DNA of 64,000 nucleotides from Halotalea alkalilenta. Lineage in GTDB: Bacteria; Pseudomonadota; Gammaproteobacteria; Pseudomonadales; Halomonadaceae. Under the pieces are notes generated by a model. It did no database searches, was not told the origin of the DNA, and was given only the letters and a program-made list of their open reading frames with translations. The position numbers and the translations under genes were made by a program. Where the stretch lies: positions 3,286,001-3,350,000 of the forward strand of contig NZ_CP015243.1 in NCBI RefSeq assembly GCF_001648175.1, written 5' to 3'. This document shows positions 55,109-64,000 of the stretch, piece after piece. Each line of letters begins with the position of its first letter. Within the stretch, counting starts at the first letter, position 1.

Positions 55109-56941
55109 CTAGAGCCTCGGTTCGCGCCCATCGGGGCCGACGCTGGGCTCGGCACGGCGGCGGCGCCTGATTCTTCTGCGTCGCTCGCGCCAGGCGAACA
55201 GCGCCCACAGCAGCACGATGAGCGCCGCCAACAGCCATACCCAGGGTTCGAACACCAGCCGCTGCGCCTGCGCGCCCCACTGTGGCGCACGACGCTCGAG
55301 CTCGGTCCAGATCGCCTGAGGGGTCCAGTCGAACGGCTCGGCGGCCTCGACTTCCGCTCGCGGCTGCTGCTCCATTCGCTCGGCTTCCACCGGCGCATCG
55401 TCGAGCCGGGCACCCGCGAGCCCGATCGCCGATTCTGGATTGATCACCACCGGCGGCAGGGTGATCTCGCGCGGCGTGCCATCGGCATCGAAACGCGCGT
55501 GAATCTCCACCTCGGCGCGCTGGCTCGGCAGCGAGTCCGCCGGCGGCAGCAACACCTGCCAACGACCGTTCTGCTCGCGCACCTCCAGCGGCTCGCCAAG
55601 CAGCGTCGCCTCGATCTGCGTCGAACCGGGGTCGAGCCGTGGATCCATCGGCCGCAGCTCGATGCTGCGCTGGTCCGGCGCCAGATTGGCCTCGATCGCC
55701 GGTGCGATCGCCACGCTCCACTCACGCTCGCGAGAGAAGCCATCGCCCTCGGCGCTGATCACCACCCTCGCATCGCCGCGCCGGCTGGCATCGAGCGACG
55801 AACCGGGCAGCACCGCGCGGTAGCGACCGTCGGCTTCAGCGTTCAGCGGCCGCTGGATGATCAGCTGGTCGTCGCCGTCGATCAGCCTCGCCTGCAGCCG
55901 CGGCGCTTGCTCGCTTGAGGGTGCAGCCCCCTCAAGCCAGGCCTCGATCGGCACATCGGCATACTGATAGAGCGTCGCCGGCGGCGCGACCCCACTCAGC
56001 CGCAGCCCACCATCGGCGAACACCCGGCTACCGGGGTCAAGGTCGCCATCGATACGCCACTCCCCCGCCGTCGGCTGCTCGATAGTGACCAGATCGAAGA
56101 AACGATCGACCACCCAGCGCGAGACCGGCGCCTGTTCGCCCACATCGCCGCTGCCGAAGCGGCGGCCATCAGGCGTCACCAGCACCGGGGAGACCGCGAC
56201 GCCGCTGCGGCCGTGGAACACCAGCACGGTGATCCGCTCGACCCCGGGGTCGACGCTGAAGCGATCCCCCTCGAACGGCAGCTGGTCACGATCGACCACT
56301 CGACCGAGCACACCGAGGAACGAGCGCATCAGCTCGCGCGACCCCTCCGCCTCGGAGGCGAGCCCGCCGGTGGGCTGGGCGAGCTGGCGCAGCAGCGCTG
56401 TATCGGCCAGGTCAGTGAGGCCGATGGTATCGATGGTCACATCTTGCGCTGCGAGCGACGGCGCCTGCTCGACCAGCCGCTGGCGCGACTCGGCATCGCG
56501 CCGCACTTTGTCGCCGCCCGCCGGCAGGTCGACCCGACCATCGGTGAACAGCACCACCCTGCGGGCAGGATCGCCCTCGGGCGCGAGGGCCGCGTCGAGG
56601 GCGGATTCGAGGTCGGTATGCTGCTGGTAGTCGAGCAGCCTCGGCAAAAGCTCCAGCGCCCGCGAGCGCCAGGCCGGATCGATCGGCGCCAGCGGCAGCG
56701 GATTGGCGACCTCGGTACCGAAGGTCCAGATGCCAGCGCGCTCGGATGCGGGGAGCAGTTCGATCAGCAGCTTGAGCGCGCTGGAGCGCACATTGTCCGG
56801 GTCGCTCTGGTGCATGCTGCCAGAGACGTCGACCACCATGCGCACGTCGGCCCCGGCCAGCGGAGTGGCCAGCGCCCCCATTGCGGCGATCCCGGCGCCC
56901 AGCGCCCAGCGACGCCAGCCCACCGCGCAGGCGACGCTCAC
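55109..56941 (-). CDS. Exported von Willebrand factor A domain protein with C-terminal membrane anchor
   Basis: 610 aa. An N-terminal signal-like helix ends about GALATPLAGA, then a VWA domain with complete MIDAS (MVVDVSGSMHQSD near residue 35; VVLFTDGRVDLPAG). A long beta-rich region follows. A helix near the end (VWLLAALIVLLWALFAW) precedes a strongly basic tail RERRRRIRRRRRAE. The domain should face the periplasm. GTG start in a GTGA overlap with the upstream membrane gene. Function unknown; no MoxR ATPase is adjacent. Confidence 0.75.
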   Translation of the reverse strand: MSVACAVGWRRWALGAGIAAMGALATPLAGADVRMVVDVSGSMHQSDPDNVRSSALKLLIELLPASERAGIWTFGTEVANPLPLAPIDPAWRSRALELLPRLLDYQQHTDLESALDAALAPEGDPARRVVLFTDGRVDLPAGGDKVRRDAESRQRLVEQAPSLAAQDVTIDTIGLTDLADTALLRQLAQPTGGLASEAEGSRELMRSFLGVLGRVVDRDQLPFEGDRFSVDPGVERITVLVFHGRSGVAVSPVLVTPDGRRFGSGDVGEQAPVSRWVVDRFFDLVTIEQPTAGEWRIDGDLDPGSRVFADGGLRLSGVAPPATLYQYADVPIEAWLEGAAPSSEQAPRLQARLIDGDDQLIIQRPLNAEADGRYRAVLPGSSLDASRRGDARVVISAEGDGFSREREWSVAIAPAIEANLAPDQRSIELRPMDPRLDPGSTQIEATLLGEPLEVREQNGRWQVLLPPADSLPSQRAEVEIHARFDADGTPREITLPPVVINPESAIGLAGARLDDAPVEAERMEQQPRAEVEAAEPFDWTPQAIWTELERRAPQWGAQAQRLVFEPWVWLLAALIVLLWALFAWRERRRRIRRRRRAEPSVGPDGREPRL

Positions 56942-57357
56942 ACTGAAGGCTCCTGGCGCGCACCGCGACCGTCATAGGCCTCGCGAGCGGTACGATGGCC
57001 AGGACGGCGTCCGCCGGCACGCGGCGGTGTAGGGCGGATGGAGATCAGCAAACCCACGGCCGCGCCCACCAGCGCACCGATCGACAGCACCAGCAGCGCA
57101 GCCCCGGGACCGCGGTTGAGCAGGTCCAGCGCGGTGATCATCACCGCCGGCGCAAAGCCCGCGAACCCCGGGTCGTCGGTGGTCGCCGGGATGGCGTAGT
57201 ACCATGGCGTCCACAAAAGCCCCGCCACCAGCCCCACCAGCGGCCAGCGTACCCGGCGAGGGAGGAATCCGATCGCAAAGTAGCCCGCGCCGAGTACCAC
57301 CAGTGACAAGATCGCGTAGGCGAGCCACAGTAGCGGCAGAGAATCGGTCATCAACAC
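56938..57357 (-). CDS. Small membrane protein coupled to the VWA gene
   Basis: 139 aa, three or four hydrophobic segments (LLWLAYAILSLVVLGAGYFAIGF; WPLVGLVAGLLW; GAALLVLSIGALVGAAVGLLIS), then a basic tail. The GTG at 57357 has GGAG eight bases upstream; the ATG two codons later is 14 bases from it, so GTG is preferred. Its TGA overlaps the GTG of the VWA gene. No family is recognised. Translation coupling suggests a partner of the VWA protein. Divergent from ptrB, 44 bp apart. Confidence 0.65.
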   Translation of the reverse strand: MLMTDSLPLLWLAYAILSLVVLGAGYFAIGFLPRRVRWPLVGLVAGLLWTPWYYAIPATTDDPGFAGFAPAVMITALDLLNRGPGAALLVLSIGALVGAAVGLLISIRPTPPRAGGRRPGHRTAREAYDGRGARQEPSV

Positions 57358-57401
57358 GCGTTCATCTCCAAAATGATTCGCTTCATGTTACCCACGAGCC
57401 T

Positions 57402-59549
57402 ATGAAAACACAGTCACCCCCGGGTTCCCTCCCCTCCAGCAGCGAAACACTTTCTCCGAGCCGCCGTTTCCATCGCGACGACGACCCACTGTGGCACTGG
57501 CTGGAGGATCGCGATAGACCCGAGGTGAAGGCCTTCCTCGAGGCCGCCAACGCCGAGAGCGACGCCTGGATGGCACCGCTCGAACCGCTGGTGGAACGAC
57601 TCTACCAGGGTCATCTGGCCCGCCGCGAGCTGGCGGTCGAAGGACTGCGCACCGCGCTGGATCGCTACGTCTACTGGAGCGACACCGCAGCCGACGCCGA
57701 CCATCCGGTATGGCGTCGACATCCGATCGGCGCGGAGCACAAGGTGGAGGTGATCCTCGACCTGCAGTCGCTGTCCCAGCGCCAGTCCTACGTCGAACTC
57801 GGCGACATCGCGCTCTCCCCCGACGAACAATGGCTGGCCTGGACCATCGATGCACAGGGCGATGAATACTTCGAACTCTATCTGCGCCATCTGCCCGCGG
57901 GAGAACCGGTACGCATCGCCCAAGGCATCGGTGCGGAGCTGGTCTGGGCGGAGGACGACCGCACCCTGCTGTTCACCCGATTCGACGCCACCCAGCGACC
58001 GGCCACCGTATGGCGGCTCGACCGCGAGGCCGGCGAGGAGCAGCTGGTGTTCGAGGAGCCGGACGTCGAGTTCTGGGTCGGGCTCGGCAAGACCCGCTCG
58101 CGGCGCTGGCTGATCATCGAGACGGCCTCCAAGGACACTTCCGAGAGCCATCTGCTGCCCGCCGATCGCCCCGGCGCGTCACTGCTCTGCCCCCGAGAGC
58201 GGGAGTCCGGAGTCGAATACAGCCTCGAACACCGCCCCGGGACCTTCTACGTCCTCCATAACCGTGTCTCGAGCCACTTCCAGCTCGACATCGCCGCCGA
58301 GCTGACGCCCGGCGACTGGCAGCCGTGGATCGCGCCACGCGAGGAGACCACCCTGGAGGGCGTCGATGCTTTCTCCTGGGGCGTGGTGCTGACCGAGCGT
58401 GACCATCAGGAAGCCCAGGTACACCTCAGGGTGATCGATCTGGCACCGGGCGATCCAGCGACCTCGCTGAGATCCGCACTCGAGGGTCACGCCCCCGAGC
58501 AGATCAGGCTCGACGACTGGGTCACCCTGGCCGAAACGCCGTCGAGCCTGTCGCTCGAAGACGTACCGGACTTCGACGCCCGGGTACTGAGGCTGCGCGA
58601 GGAGTCATTCGTCACCCCGCCTCGCTGGGTGGCGCTCGATCTGGACAGCACCGAGCGTACCCTGCTCAAGCAGCAGCGGGTGCATGGCGACCTGCGCCCC
58701 GAGCAGCTGGTCTGCCGTCGCCTGTGGGCGACCTCGTTCGATGGTGAGCGCGTACCGGTATCGGTGGTCATGCGCCGCGACCTCGCCGAGCAGGGTGACC
58801 AGCTTCCGACCCTGCTCTACGGCTACGGTGCCTACGGCACGGTACTCGACCCCTGGTTCTCGATCTCCCGGCTCGAGCTGCTCGATCGCGGAATCGCTTT
58901 CGCCGTCGCCCACGTGCGTGGCGGCGGCGATCGCGGCGAGCCCTGGTATCTCGCCGGCAAGCTCGAACACAAGCAGAACAGCTTTCGCGACTTCCTCGCC
59001 GCCCGTAACGCGCTGGTCGAGGCCGGGATCAGCGACCCCGAGCGGATCGCCGCCTATGGCGCCAGCGCAGGCGGGCTGCTGGTCGGCGCAAGCCTCAATC
59101 TCGACCCGCGGGCATTCTGCGCCGCGATCCTCGACGTGCCGTTCGTCGACGTGCTGCGCACCATGGAGAATCCCGACCTGCCGCTGACCACCGCCGAATA
59201 CCTCGAATGGGGCAACCCGTTCGATCCCGACGTACGCCGTCGCCTGCAGGCCTATTCACCGCTCGACAACCTCGATGCCCTGCCCTACCCGCCGATGTTC
59301 CTCCAGGGCAGCTGGCACGACTCGCGGGTGCCCTACTGGGAGCCGGCCAAGCTCTATGCCCGCCTGTCGGCGTTCGGCACCGCACGTGGCCCAGTGCTGC
59401 TGCGCACCGATATGACCGCCGGCCACGGCGGCGCCTCGGGGCGCTTCGACGCCTGGCGCGACAGCGCCCGCCAGGATGCCTTCCTGCTCTGGGCGTTCGG
59501 CCTCGCCGAAGCGCAGCCGCTGCCCCCGTCCACCGACGCCGGGGCTTGA
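57402..59549 (+). CDS. ptrB: Oligopeptidase B (prolyl oligopeptidase family S9A)
   Basis: 715 aa. An N-terminal beta-propeller (WHWLEDRDRPEVKAFLEAAN at the start) and a C-terminal alpha/beta hydrolase: catalytic Ser555 in GASAGG, Asp640 in WHDSRVPYWEPAKL and His675 in GHGGASGR. It cleaves after Lys/Arg in peptides up to about 30 residues in the cytoplasm; Glu pairs in the hydrolase domain would decide P1 preference. Start at 57402 because upstream residues are low complexity and overlap the divergent gene. No signal peptide. Confidence 0.92.
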   Translation: MKTQSPPGSLPSSSETLSPSRRFHRDDDPLWHWLEDRDRPEVKAFLEAANAESDAWMAPLEPLVERLYQGHLARRELAVEGLRTALDRYVYWSDTAADADHPVWRRHPIGAEHKVEVILDLQSLSQRQSYVELGDIALSPDEQWLAWTIDAQGDEYFELYLRHLPAGEPVRIAQGIGAELVWAEDDRTLLFTRFDATQRPATVWRLDREAGEEQLVFEEPDVEFWVGLGKTRSRRWLIIETASKDTSESHLLPADRPGASLLCPRERESGVEYSLEHRPGTFYVLHNRVSSHFQLDIAAELTPGDWQPWIAPREETTLEGVDAFSWGVVLTERDHQEAQVHLRVIDLAPGDPATSLRSALEGHAPEQIRLDDWVTLAETPSSLSLEDVPDFDARVLRLREESFVTPPRWVALDLDSTERTLLKQQRVHGDLRPEQLVCRRLWATSFDGERVPVSVVMRRDLAEQGDQLPTLLYGYGAYGTVLDPWFSISRLELLDRGIAFAVAHVRGGGDRGEPWYLAGKLEHKQNSFRDFLAARNALVEAGISDPERIAAYGASAGGLLVGASLNLDPRAFCAAILDVPFVDVLRTMENPDLPLTTAEYLEWGNPFDPDVRRRLQAYSPLDNLDALPYPPMFLQGSWHDSRVPYWEPAKLYARLSAFGTARGPVLLRTDMTAGHGGASGRFDAWRDSARQDAFLLWAFGLAEAQPLPPSTDAGA

Positions 59550-59555
59550 AGGCGC

Positions 59556-60428
59556 TCAGGGCTCGAGCGGCTCGACGTCGACGGCGACGGTGAGCCGCTG
59601 CTCCCCGCCGCCGCTCATCACTCCCTTGAGCGGCGCCACATCGGCATAGTCGCGGCCCCAGGCATTGATCAAGTGCTGCTCGGACGGCAGGCTGCCGTTG
59701 GTCGGGTCGAGCTCGATCCAGCCGCTGCCGGGGAGGTACACCGCAAGCCAGGCGTGCGAGGCGTCGGCGCCGATCAGGCGCGGCTCCCCCGGAGGCGGCA
59801 TGGTCTCGAGATAGCCGCTGACGTAGCGGGCGGCGAAACCGAGCGAGCGCAAGCAGCCGATCATCAGATGAGCGAAGTCCTGGCAGACACCGCGACGGCT
59901 GCGCAGCACTTCATCGAGCGGGGTAGCCACGGTGGTGAAACCGGGATCATAAGTGAACTCCTCGAATACCCGGCGGTTGAGATCGAGCACCCCCTCGAGC
60001 GCGCTCCCTCCCTCGCGAAAGCTTGGCCTTGCATAGTCGGCAAGCGCCTGCGAGCGGCGCACGAACGCCGAGTCCAGCGTCATCATCCGCACCGCCAGCG
60101 CTTCGGGATCGCTGAGCGGCGGCAGGGCGAGTGACTCCCGCCAGCCCAGACGGCTGTCCACCGGTGCCGGGCGGGGGCCGCTCTCCAGGCGCGTCGCGAC
60201 CGACACTTCGAGCGCCACATGGGGCTCCTCGAGTGAGAAGTAGAGCAGCTGGTTGCCGAAGGGATCCTCTCGCTGCACCCGGGTGGCCGGGGTGGGTACG
60301 ATCGATATCTCGGAGGGCTCGCAATGCTGCCAAGGCAGCGCGCGGGGCAGCATCCGGGCTTCGCTGTGGCACAGCGTGACGGTGGCGGCATAGTCGTAGC
60401 GCGTGGTGTGGCGAAGCTGGTAGATCAT
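59556..60428 (-). CDS. Transglutaminase-like family protein (bacterial, with N-terminal beta region)
   Basis: 290 aa. The N-terminal MIYQLRHTTRYDYAATVTLCHSEARM is the usual start of this family. The catalytic triad is visible: Cys in RSRRGVCQDFAHLMIGCLRS, His in IGADASHAWLAVYLPG, Asp in WIELDPTNG. Third gene of an operon with an ATP-grasp/alpha-E fusion and a DUF2126 protein; it overlaps the former by four bases (ATGA). Iyer, Abhiman, Maxwell Burroughs and Aravind proposed such clusters make or remove peptide tags; the substrate is unknown. Confidence 0.88.
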   Translation of the reverse strand: MIYQLRHTTRYDYAATVTLCHSEARMLPRALPWQHCEPSEISIVPTPATRVQREDPFGNQLLYFSLEEPHVALEVSVATRLESGPRPAPVDSRLGWRESLALPPLSDPEALAVRMMTLDSAFVRRSQALADYARPSFREGGSALEGVLDLNRRVFEEFTYDPGFTTVATPLDEVLRSRRGVCQDFAHLMIGCLRSLGFAARYVSGYLETMPPPGEPRLIGADASHAWLAVYLPGSGWIELDPTNGSLPSEQHLINAWGRDYADVAPLKGVMSGGGEQRLTVAVDVEPLEP

Positions 60429-62980
60429 GGCTGCACCTGCATCTCGAGCAGCTGCCGAGGGGTTTCGACATGGGCGAAGTGGCTGTTGCTGACCGCCTCG
60501 GAGAGCTCGCCGAGCGGATCGAGCAGCGCATCCAACAGCGCGCTGAGCGCCTCGCGAGCGCTCGGCGAATGCGGCAGCCCCGCCAGCGCCGCCACGTCGG
60601 CGAGTTGCAGCGTGGTGGCGGCACGGATCACCAGGCGCTGTTCGCTGGAGCGATAGGGCGCGCTCGACGGCTGCGGCAGATGGTCGATCTGGCGGCGCAG
60701 CCGTTTGAGCATGTAGCCCACCGAGCGCGGGTTGCCCTCGTCGAACAGCAGCAGGTCGAGGATCGCACTGGGGTGCAGCTCGCTGCGATAGCGTCGCCGG
60801 TAGGCGGTGAAATTGTCGGTGGTCGCGAGCACCATCTCCCAAGCCGCGGCCCCGGTGTGCTCGGTCTCGACCAGCGCAAGGCGCAGCAGCGCTAAAGTGT
60901 TCTGGCAGCGTTCGATGAAGCGGCCGATGTCCATCAATCGCCAGCCGTAGTGGTGCGGCATGGTCTCGTTGCACAGGCCGAAGAAAGCGGCGAGCTCGGG
61001 GACCGTGCGCTCGCAGGCGCGGCGGCCGACACTCGCGCTGGTGCAGCGCTCGAACTCCTCGCCGACGTTGTTGAGCACCCGCCAAGCGTCGTCGCCGAGG
61101 TGGTCGCGCACCGCCTGGGAATTGCGATGCACCGCTCTGGCCAGCGTGGTCAGCCCGTCGGGCGTGTCGGGGGAGAAGAGGCTCATCAAGCGTGCGCGGA
61201 TCAGGCCGAAACGCTGCTCGCCTTGGGCCAGGGCCTCGAGCGGCTCGAGCTCGAGCGCCTCCAGCAGTCCGTCGAGGCTGGGATCGGCGACGCTCGACTG
61301 ATCCTGCTCGAGCAGCCTCACCAGCCCCTCGCGCAGGAGCCTCGCGCGATTGTCCAGACGCTCGCCATAGCGGCCGAGCCAGAACAGGCTGTCGGCGACC
61401 CGGCTGGGCAGATCGATGCCATCGCGGGTCACCAGCAGCGGCTCGCTGGCCTGGCGCAGCTGGCTGACGTGGGGCTGCGGCGAATCGGCCAGCACCCAGA
61501 CGTCCTTGACCACTTCGCTGTTCACCGAGGGATGGCCGGGCTCACCCACCCAGGCGAGCCCGCCGGGCATCACCCGATAGACGACCTCCTCGAGGCTCCC
61601 GTCGGCGGTGCTGGAGTCCAACGAACAGAACATCCGCAGCGACAGCGGTTTCGGCACCAGCCGTTTGTGTTCGGCGTCGAACACCGGCCCACTGGCGGCA
61701 GCCAGCGGACGCTGGGCGACGAATTCATCGGGGTGGGCGATGATTCGCTGGCGCAGCCGCGCAAGCTCATGGACGTCGAGCCGAGCGGCATGCACCGGCG
61801 CGGCGCCGGGTTCGAAGCTGCGCAGGATCAGCCCGGGCAGCTCGTCCAGGGTGCGCTCGAGCGCATCCGGCGCACCGCACCACCAGCCCTGGGGGCCTTC
61901 CAGCAGCAGCGGCTCGCCGAGCAGCCGCTCGCAAAGCGTCTGCCAGTAGGGCTCGAGCACCGGATGCTCGAGCACGCAGCTGCCGATCGGATTGGCCAGG
62001 CGCACGTTGCCCGCGCGCGCCGCCTGCGCAAGCCCGGCGACGCCGATCACCGAGTCGGCGCGAAGCTCCAGCGGATCGCACCAGACGTCGGACATCCGGC
62101 GCAGGATCACGTCGACCGGCTTGAGCCCGCCGAGGGTGCGCATCCACACCCGCTGGTCGCGCACCACCAGATCGAGGCTCTCGACCAGCGGCAGGTTGAG
62201 ATAGCTGGCGAGGTATGCGTGCTCGAGATAGCCGTCGCTGCCGGGCCCGGCGGTGAGCAGCACCACGTTGGGATGTTCGCGATGCTGAGGGGCGAGCGAG
62301 ACCAGCGCGCGGTGCTCGTCGGCGAGCGCTCCGGCGAGCCGGCGCAGCGGCGCGTCGCGATAGAGATTCGGCATCGAGCGGGCGAGCACGATACGGTTTT
62401 CCAGCGCGTAACCGCTGCCGGCCTGCGATTGCACACGGTCGGCGATCACCCGCCAGCGGCCTTCGCGGTCGCGGACAAGATCGACTCCGAGCGAGAACAG
62501 CGCTGCGCGTTCGGTATCGAAGGAGTACTGGCAGGGCGGCAGCCACCAGCCCTGCTGGAACAGCGCCTCGGCGGGGATCAGCCCCTCGCGCAGCGTACGC
62601 TGCTCGCCGTAGAGATCGCGCAGCAGCGCATCGAGCAGCCGGGCGCGCTGGGCAAGCCCGGCCTCGAGCAGTGGCCACTCGTGCCTGTCTATCACCAAGG
62701 GCAGCGGGTCCACGCGCCAGCTGCGCGCGGCGCTGCCGAGCGCACGGCCGTTGAAGGTCACGCCGTTCTCGTGCAGCAGCCGCTGCGCCTCGAGACCGCG
62801 CTGGCAGATGCCGTCGAGGCCGAGACGGGCGAAGTTCTCCAGCAGCGCGTGCCAGTGCGGGCGCAGCTCGCCGCTATCGCCGAGCAGGCTGTCGAAGCCA
62901 CCGGCGCTGCGATAGCCGGCCAGCAGCGCTGAGAGCACACCGCTCGGCATGGGGGTCAAAGTGATCGTTTCCTGGTTCAT
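60425..62980 (-). CDS. Fusion of circularly permuted ATP-grasp and alpha-E domains
   Basis: 851 aa. Residues 1-~480 are a circularly permuted ATP-grasp protein (DUF404/DUF407 type): QQGWWLPPCQYSFDTERAAL, ENRIVLARSMPNLYRD, VVLLTAGPGSDGYLEHAYLA and GGLAWVG near 480. Residues ~530-830 are an alpha-E domain (DUF403): RVADSLFWLGRYGERLDNRARLLREGL, GRFIERCQNTLALLRLAL and DEGNPRSVGYMLKRL. In many genomes these are two genes. The ATP-grasp part is expected to form carboxylate-amine bonds. It overlaps the next gene by four bases. Confidence 0.88.
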   Translation of the reverse strand: MNQETITLTPMPSGVLSALLAGYRSAGGFDSLLGDSGELRPHWHALLENFARLGLDGICQRGLEAQRLLHENGVTFNGRALGSAARSWRVDPLPLVIDRHEWPLLEAGLAQRARLLDALLRDLYGEQRTLREGLIPAEALFQQGWWLPPCQYSFDTERAALFSLGVDLVRDREGRWRVIADRVQSQAGSGYALENRIVLARSMPNLYRDAPLRRLAGALADEHRALVSLAPQHREHPNVVLLTAGPGSDGYLEHAYLASYLNLPLVESLDLVVRDQRVWMRTLGGLKPVDVILRRMSDVWCDPLELRADSVIGVAGLAQAARAGNVRLANPIGSCVLEHPVLEPYWQTLCERLLGEPLLLEGPQGWWCGAPDALERTLDELPGLILRSFEPGAAPVHAARLDVHELARLRQRIIAHPDEFVAQRPLAAASGPVFDAEHKRLVPKPLSLRMFCSLDSSTADGSLEEVVYRVMPGGLAWVGEPGHPSVNSEVVKDVWVLADSPQPHVSQLRQASEPLLVTRDGIDLPSRVADSLFWLGRYGERLDNRARLLREGLVRLLEQDQSSVADPSLDGLLEALELEPLEALAQGEQRFGLIRARLMSLFSPDTPDGLTTLARAVHRNSQAVRDHLGDDAWRVLNNVGEEFERCTSASVGRRACERTVPELAAFFGLCNETMPHHYGWRLMDIGRFIERCQNTLALLRLALVETEHTGAAAWEMVLATTDNFTAYRRRYRSELHPSAILDLLLFDEGNPRSVGYMLKRLRRQIDHLPQPSSAPYRSSEQRLVIRAATTLQLADVAALAGLPHSPSAREALSALLDALLDPLGELSEAVSNSHFAHVETPRQLLEMQVQP

Positions 62981-63080
62981 GAAGGCATCGACCGCACCCG
63001 GCCCGCCCGACGAACGAGGCAGACAGGGCGCTGGTGGGTAACAGGCACCGCAGGGGCACAGTGGAGGCGTCGCGACCGGC

Positions 63081-64000
63081 TCAGGTGCCGCGACGCAGAT
63101 CCAGCGTCAGCGGCAGCTCGAGACTCGGTGTCTCGGCGGGCACATTGATTTTGCCCTGAGTATGCCCTTGCCGCTCGAAGCGCGCCAGCCTGCGGGCCTG
63201 CGCCTCATTGGCATTGATCGGGAATCGCTCGTAGTTGCGCCCCGCCGGATCGACGACGTGATAGGTACAAGCACCCACCGAGCGCTGGTTCCAGGTGTCG
63301 ACCAGGTCGAACACCAGCGGCGCATGGACGGGAATCCGCGGATGCAGCGCCGAGGGTGGCTGCCAGGCCCGATAGCGCACCCCTGCGACCGCTTCACCGC
63401 TGCGCGAGGTCGGCGCCAGCGGTACCCGCCGGCCGTTGCAGGTGAGCACGTAGCGGCCATCGACGAAGCCCTGGACCTTGACCTGCAAGCGCTCGACCGA
63501 TGAGTCGACGTAGCGCGCAGTGCCGCCAGAGCTCGCCTCCTCGCCGAGCACATGCCAGGGCTCCAGCGCCTGGCGCAGCTCGACGCTCAGGGTGTCGGTG
63601 TTGAATTCACCATGCAGCGGGAAGCGGAACTCGAGGAAGCTCTCGAACCAGCTCGGGTCGAAGTCGAAGCCGTGGCGGCGCAGGTCGCCGAGCACCTCGA
63701 GCAGATCGTTCCAGAGGAAATGCGGCAGCATCCAGCGATCGTTCAGCGCACTGCCCCAGCGCACCAGCGGTGCGCTATAGGGCGCGCGCCAGAAGCGCGC
63801 GACCAGCGCGCGCACCAGCAGCGCCTGGAGCAGCGACATCCGTGGATGAGGCGGCATCTCGAAGGCGCGCAGCTCGAGCAGCCCGAGTCGACCGGTATCG
63901 CTGTCGGGGGAGTAGAGCTTGTCGATGCAGAACTCGGCGCGGTGGGTATTGCCGGTCAAATCGGTGAGCAGGTGGCGGAACAGTCGGTCGACCAGCCAGG
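63081..64000 (-). CDS. DUF2126 (transglutaminase-linked) protein, C-terminal part, cut by window edge
   Basis: 306 codons to the window edge; the gene continues beyond 64000. Visible motifs: [54 protein letters not shown] (in part) and [25 protein letters not shown], all typical of the DUF2126 C-terminal half that follows a transglutaminase domain in ~1,100-aa proteins. First visible gene of the operon, 100 bp before the ATP-grasp fusion. The N-terminal catalytic part is outside this window. The apparent start at 63959 is a TTG inside the protein, not its start. Confidence 0.85.
   Translation of the reverse strand, partial: WLVDRLFRHLLTDLTGNTHRAEFCIDKLYSPDSDTGRLGLLELRAFEMPPHPRMSLLQALLVRALVARFWRAPYSAPLVRWGSALNDRWMLPHFLWNDLLEVLGDLRRHGFDFDPSWFESFLEFRFPLHGEFNTDTLSVELRQALEPWHVLGEEASSGGTARYVDSSVERLQVKVQGFVDGRYVLTCNGRRVPLAPTSRSGEAVAGVRYRAWQPPSALHPRIPVHAPLVFDLVDTWNQRSVGACTYHVVDPAGRNYERFPINANEAQARRLARFERQGHTQGKINVPAETPSLELPLTLDLRRGT

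Overview
The window reads as chromosome of a high-GC gammaproteobacterium. The gene set fits the Halomonadaceae: a six-cistron Mrp Na+/H+ antiporter, nasTS, a spoVR-yeaH-yeaG stress group, a halomonad-type small orphan protein near hemH, and E. coli/Pseudomonas-like ribosomal and DNA-repair neighbourhoods. Assignment is by recognition of protein sequences only; no database was searched. Nearly all of it is dense, normally spaced housekeeping or metabolic coding sequence. No prophage, integrase, CRISPR array, restriction system or intact insertion sequence was seen.

Layout. 1-1.4 kb: end of a nitrate-responsive nasT-nasS pair. 1.4-4.0 kb (minus): purD-prkB-hinT. 4.1-5.8 kb: rsmE and a cation-diffusion facilitator. 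6.3-12.2 kb: mrpABCDEFG-type antiporter operon with fused A/B, ended by a strong hairpin shared with convergent hemH. 13.5-22.4 kb (minus): two orphan small genes, then rnr-rlmB and rpsF-rpsR-DUF2232-rplI-dnaB. RNase R carries an unusual tandem-repeat basic tail. 22.7-23.05 kb: three tRNA-Leu(CAG) genes with promoter and terminator. 23.1-31.8 kb (minus): rhtA, an endonuclease, spoVR-yeaH-yeaG and threonine aldolase. 32.2-39.4 kb (plus): a LacI-type regulator, then kguE-kguK-transporter-kguD and gnd. This set takes 2-ketogluconate through 2-keto-6-phosphogluconate and 6-phosphogluconate into the pentose phosphate pathway. 39.5-41.7 kb: a divergent NmrA-like oxidoreductase/HxlR regulator pair flanked by non-coding debris, possibly acquired. 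41.7-54.7 kb: opgD, cysB, a TauE/SafE exporter, thioredoxin, an AI-2E family permease, a Bcr/CflA efflux pump, mlaA, hrpA and cysK. 54.7-55.05 kb: a ~330-bp MITE-like, heavily structured element inserted at the cysK terminator. 55.1-64 kb: a von Willebrand factor A membrane protein pair, an oligopeptidase B homologue, and a transglutaminase / ATP-grasp-alpha-E / DUF2126 operon running off the window end.

The least explained items are: the miniature element that duplicates a terminator hairpin; the transglutaminase/ATP-grasp operon with its fused middle gene; the 60-bp repeat tail of RNase R; and a 2-ketogluconate operon whose transporter belongs to a different MFS family from the Pseudomonas one. 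Sulfur genes (cysB, TauE/SafE, thioredoxin, cysK) lie within 11 kb of each other but are not one operon.
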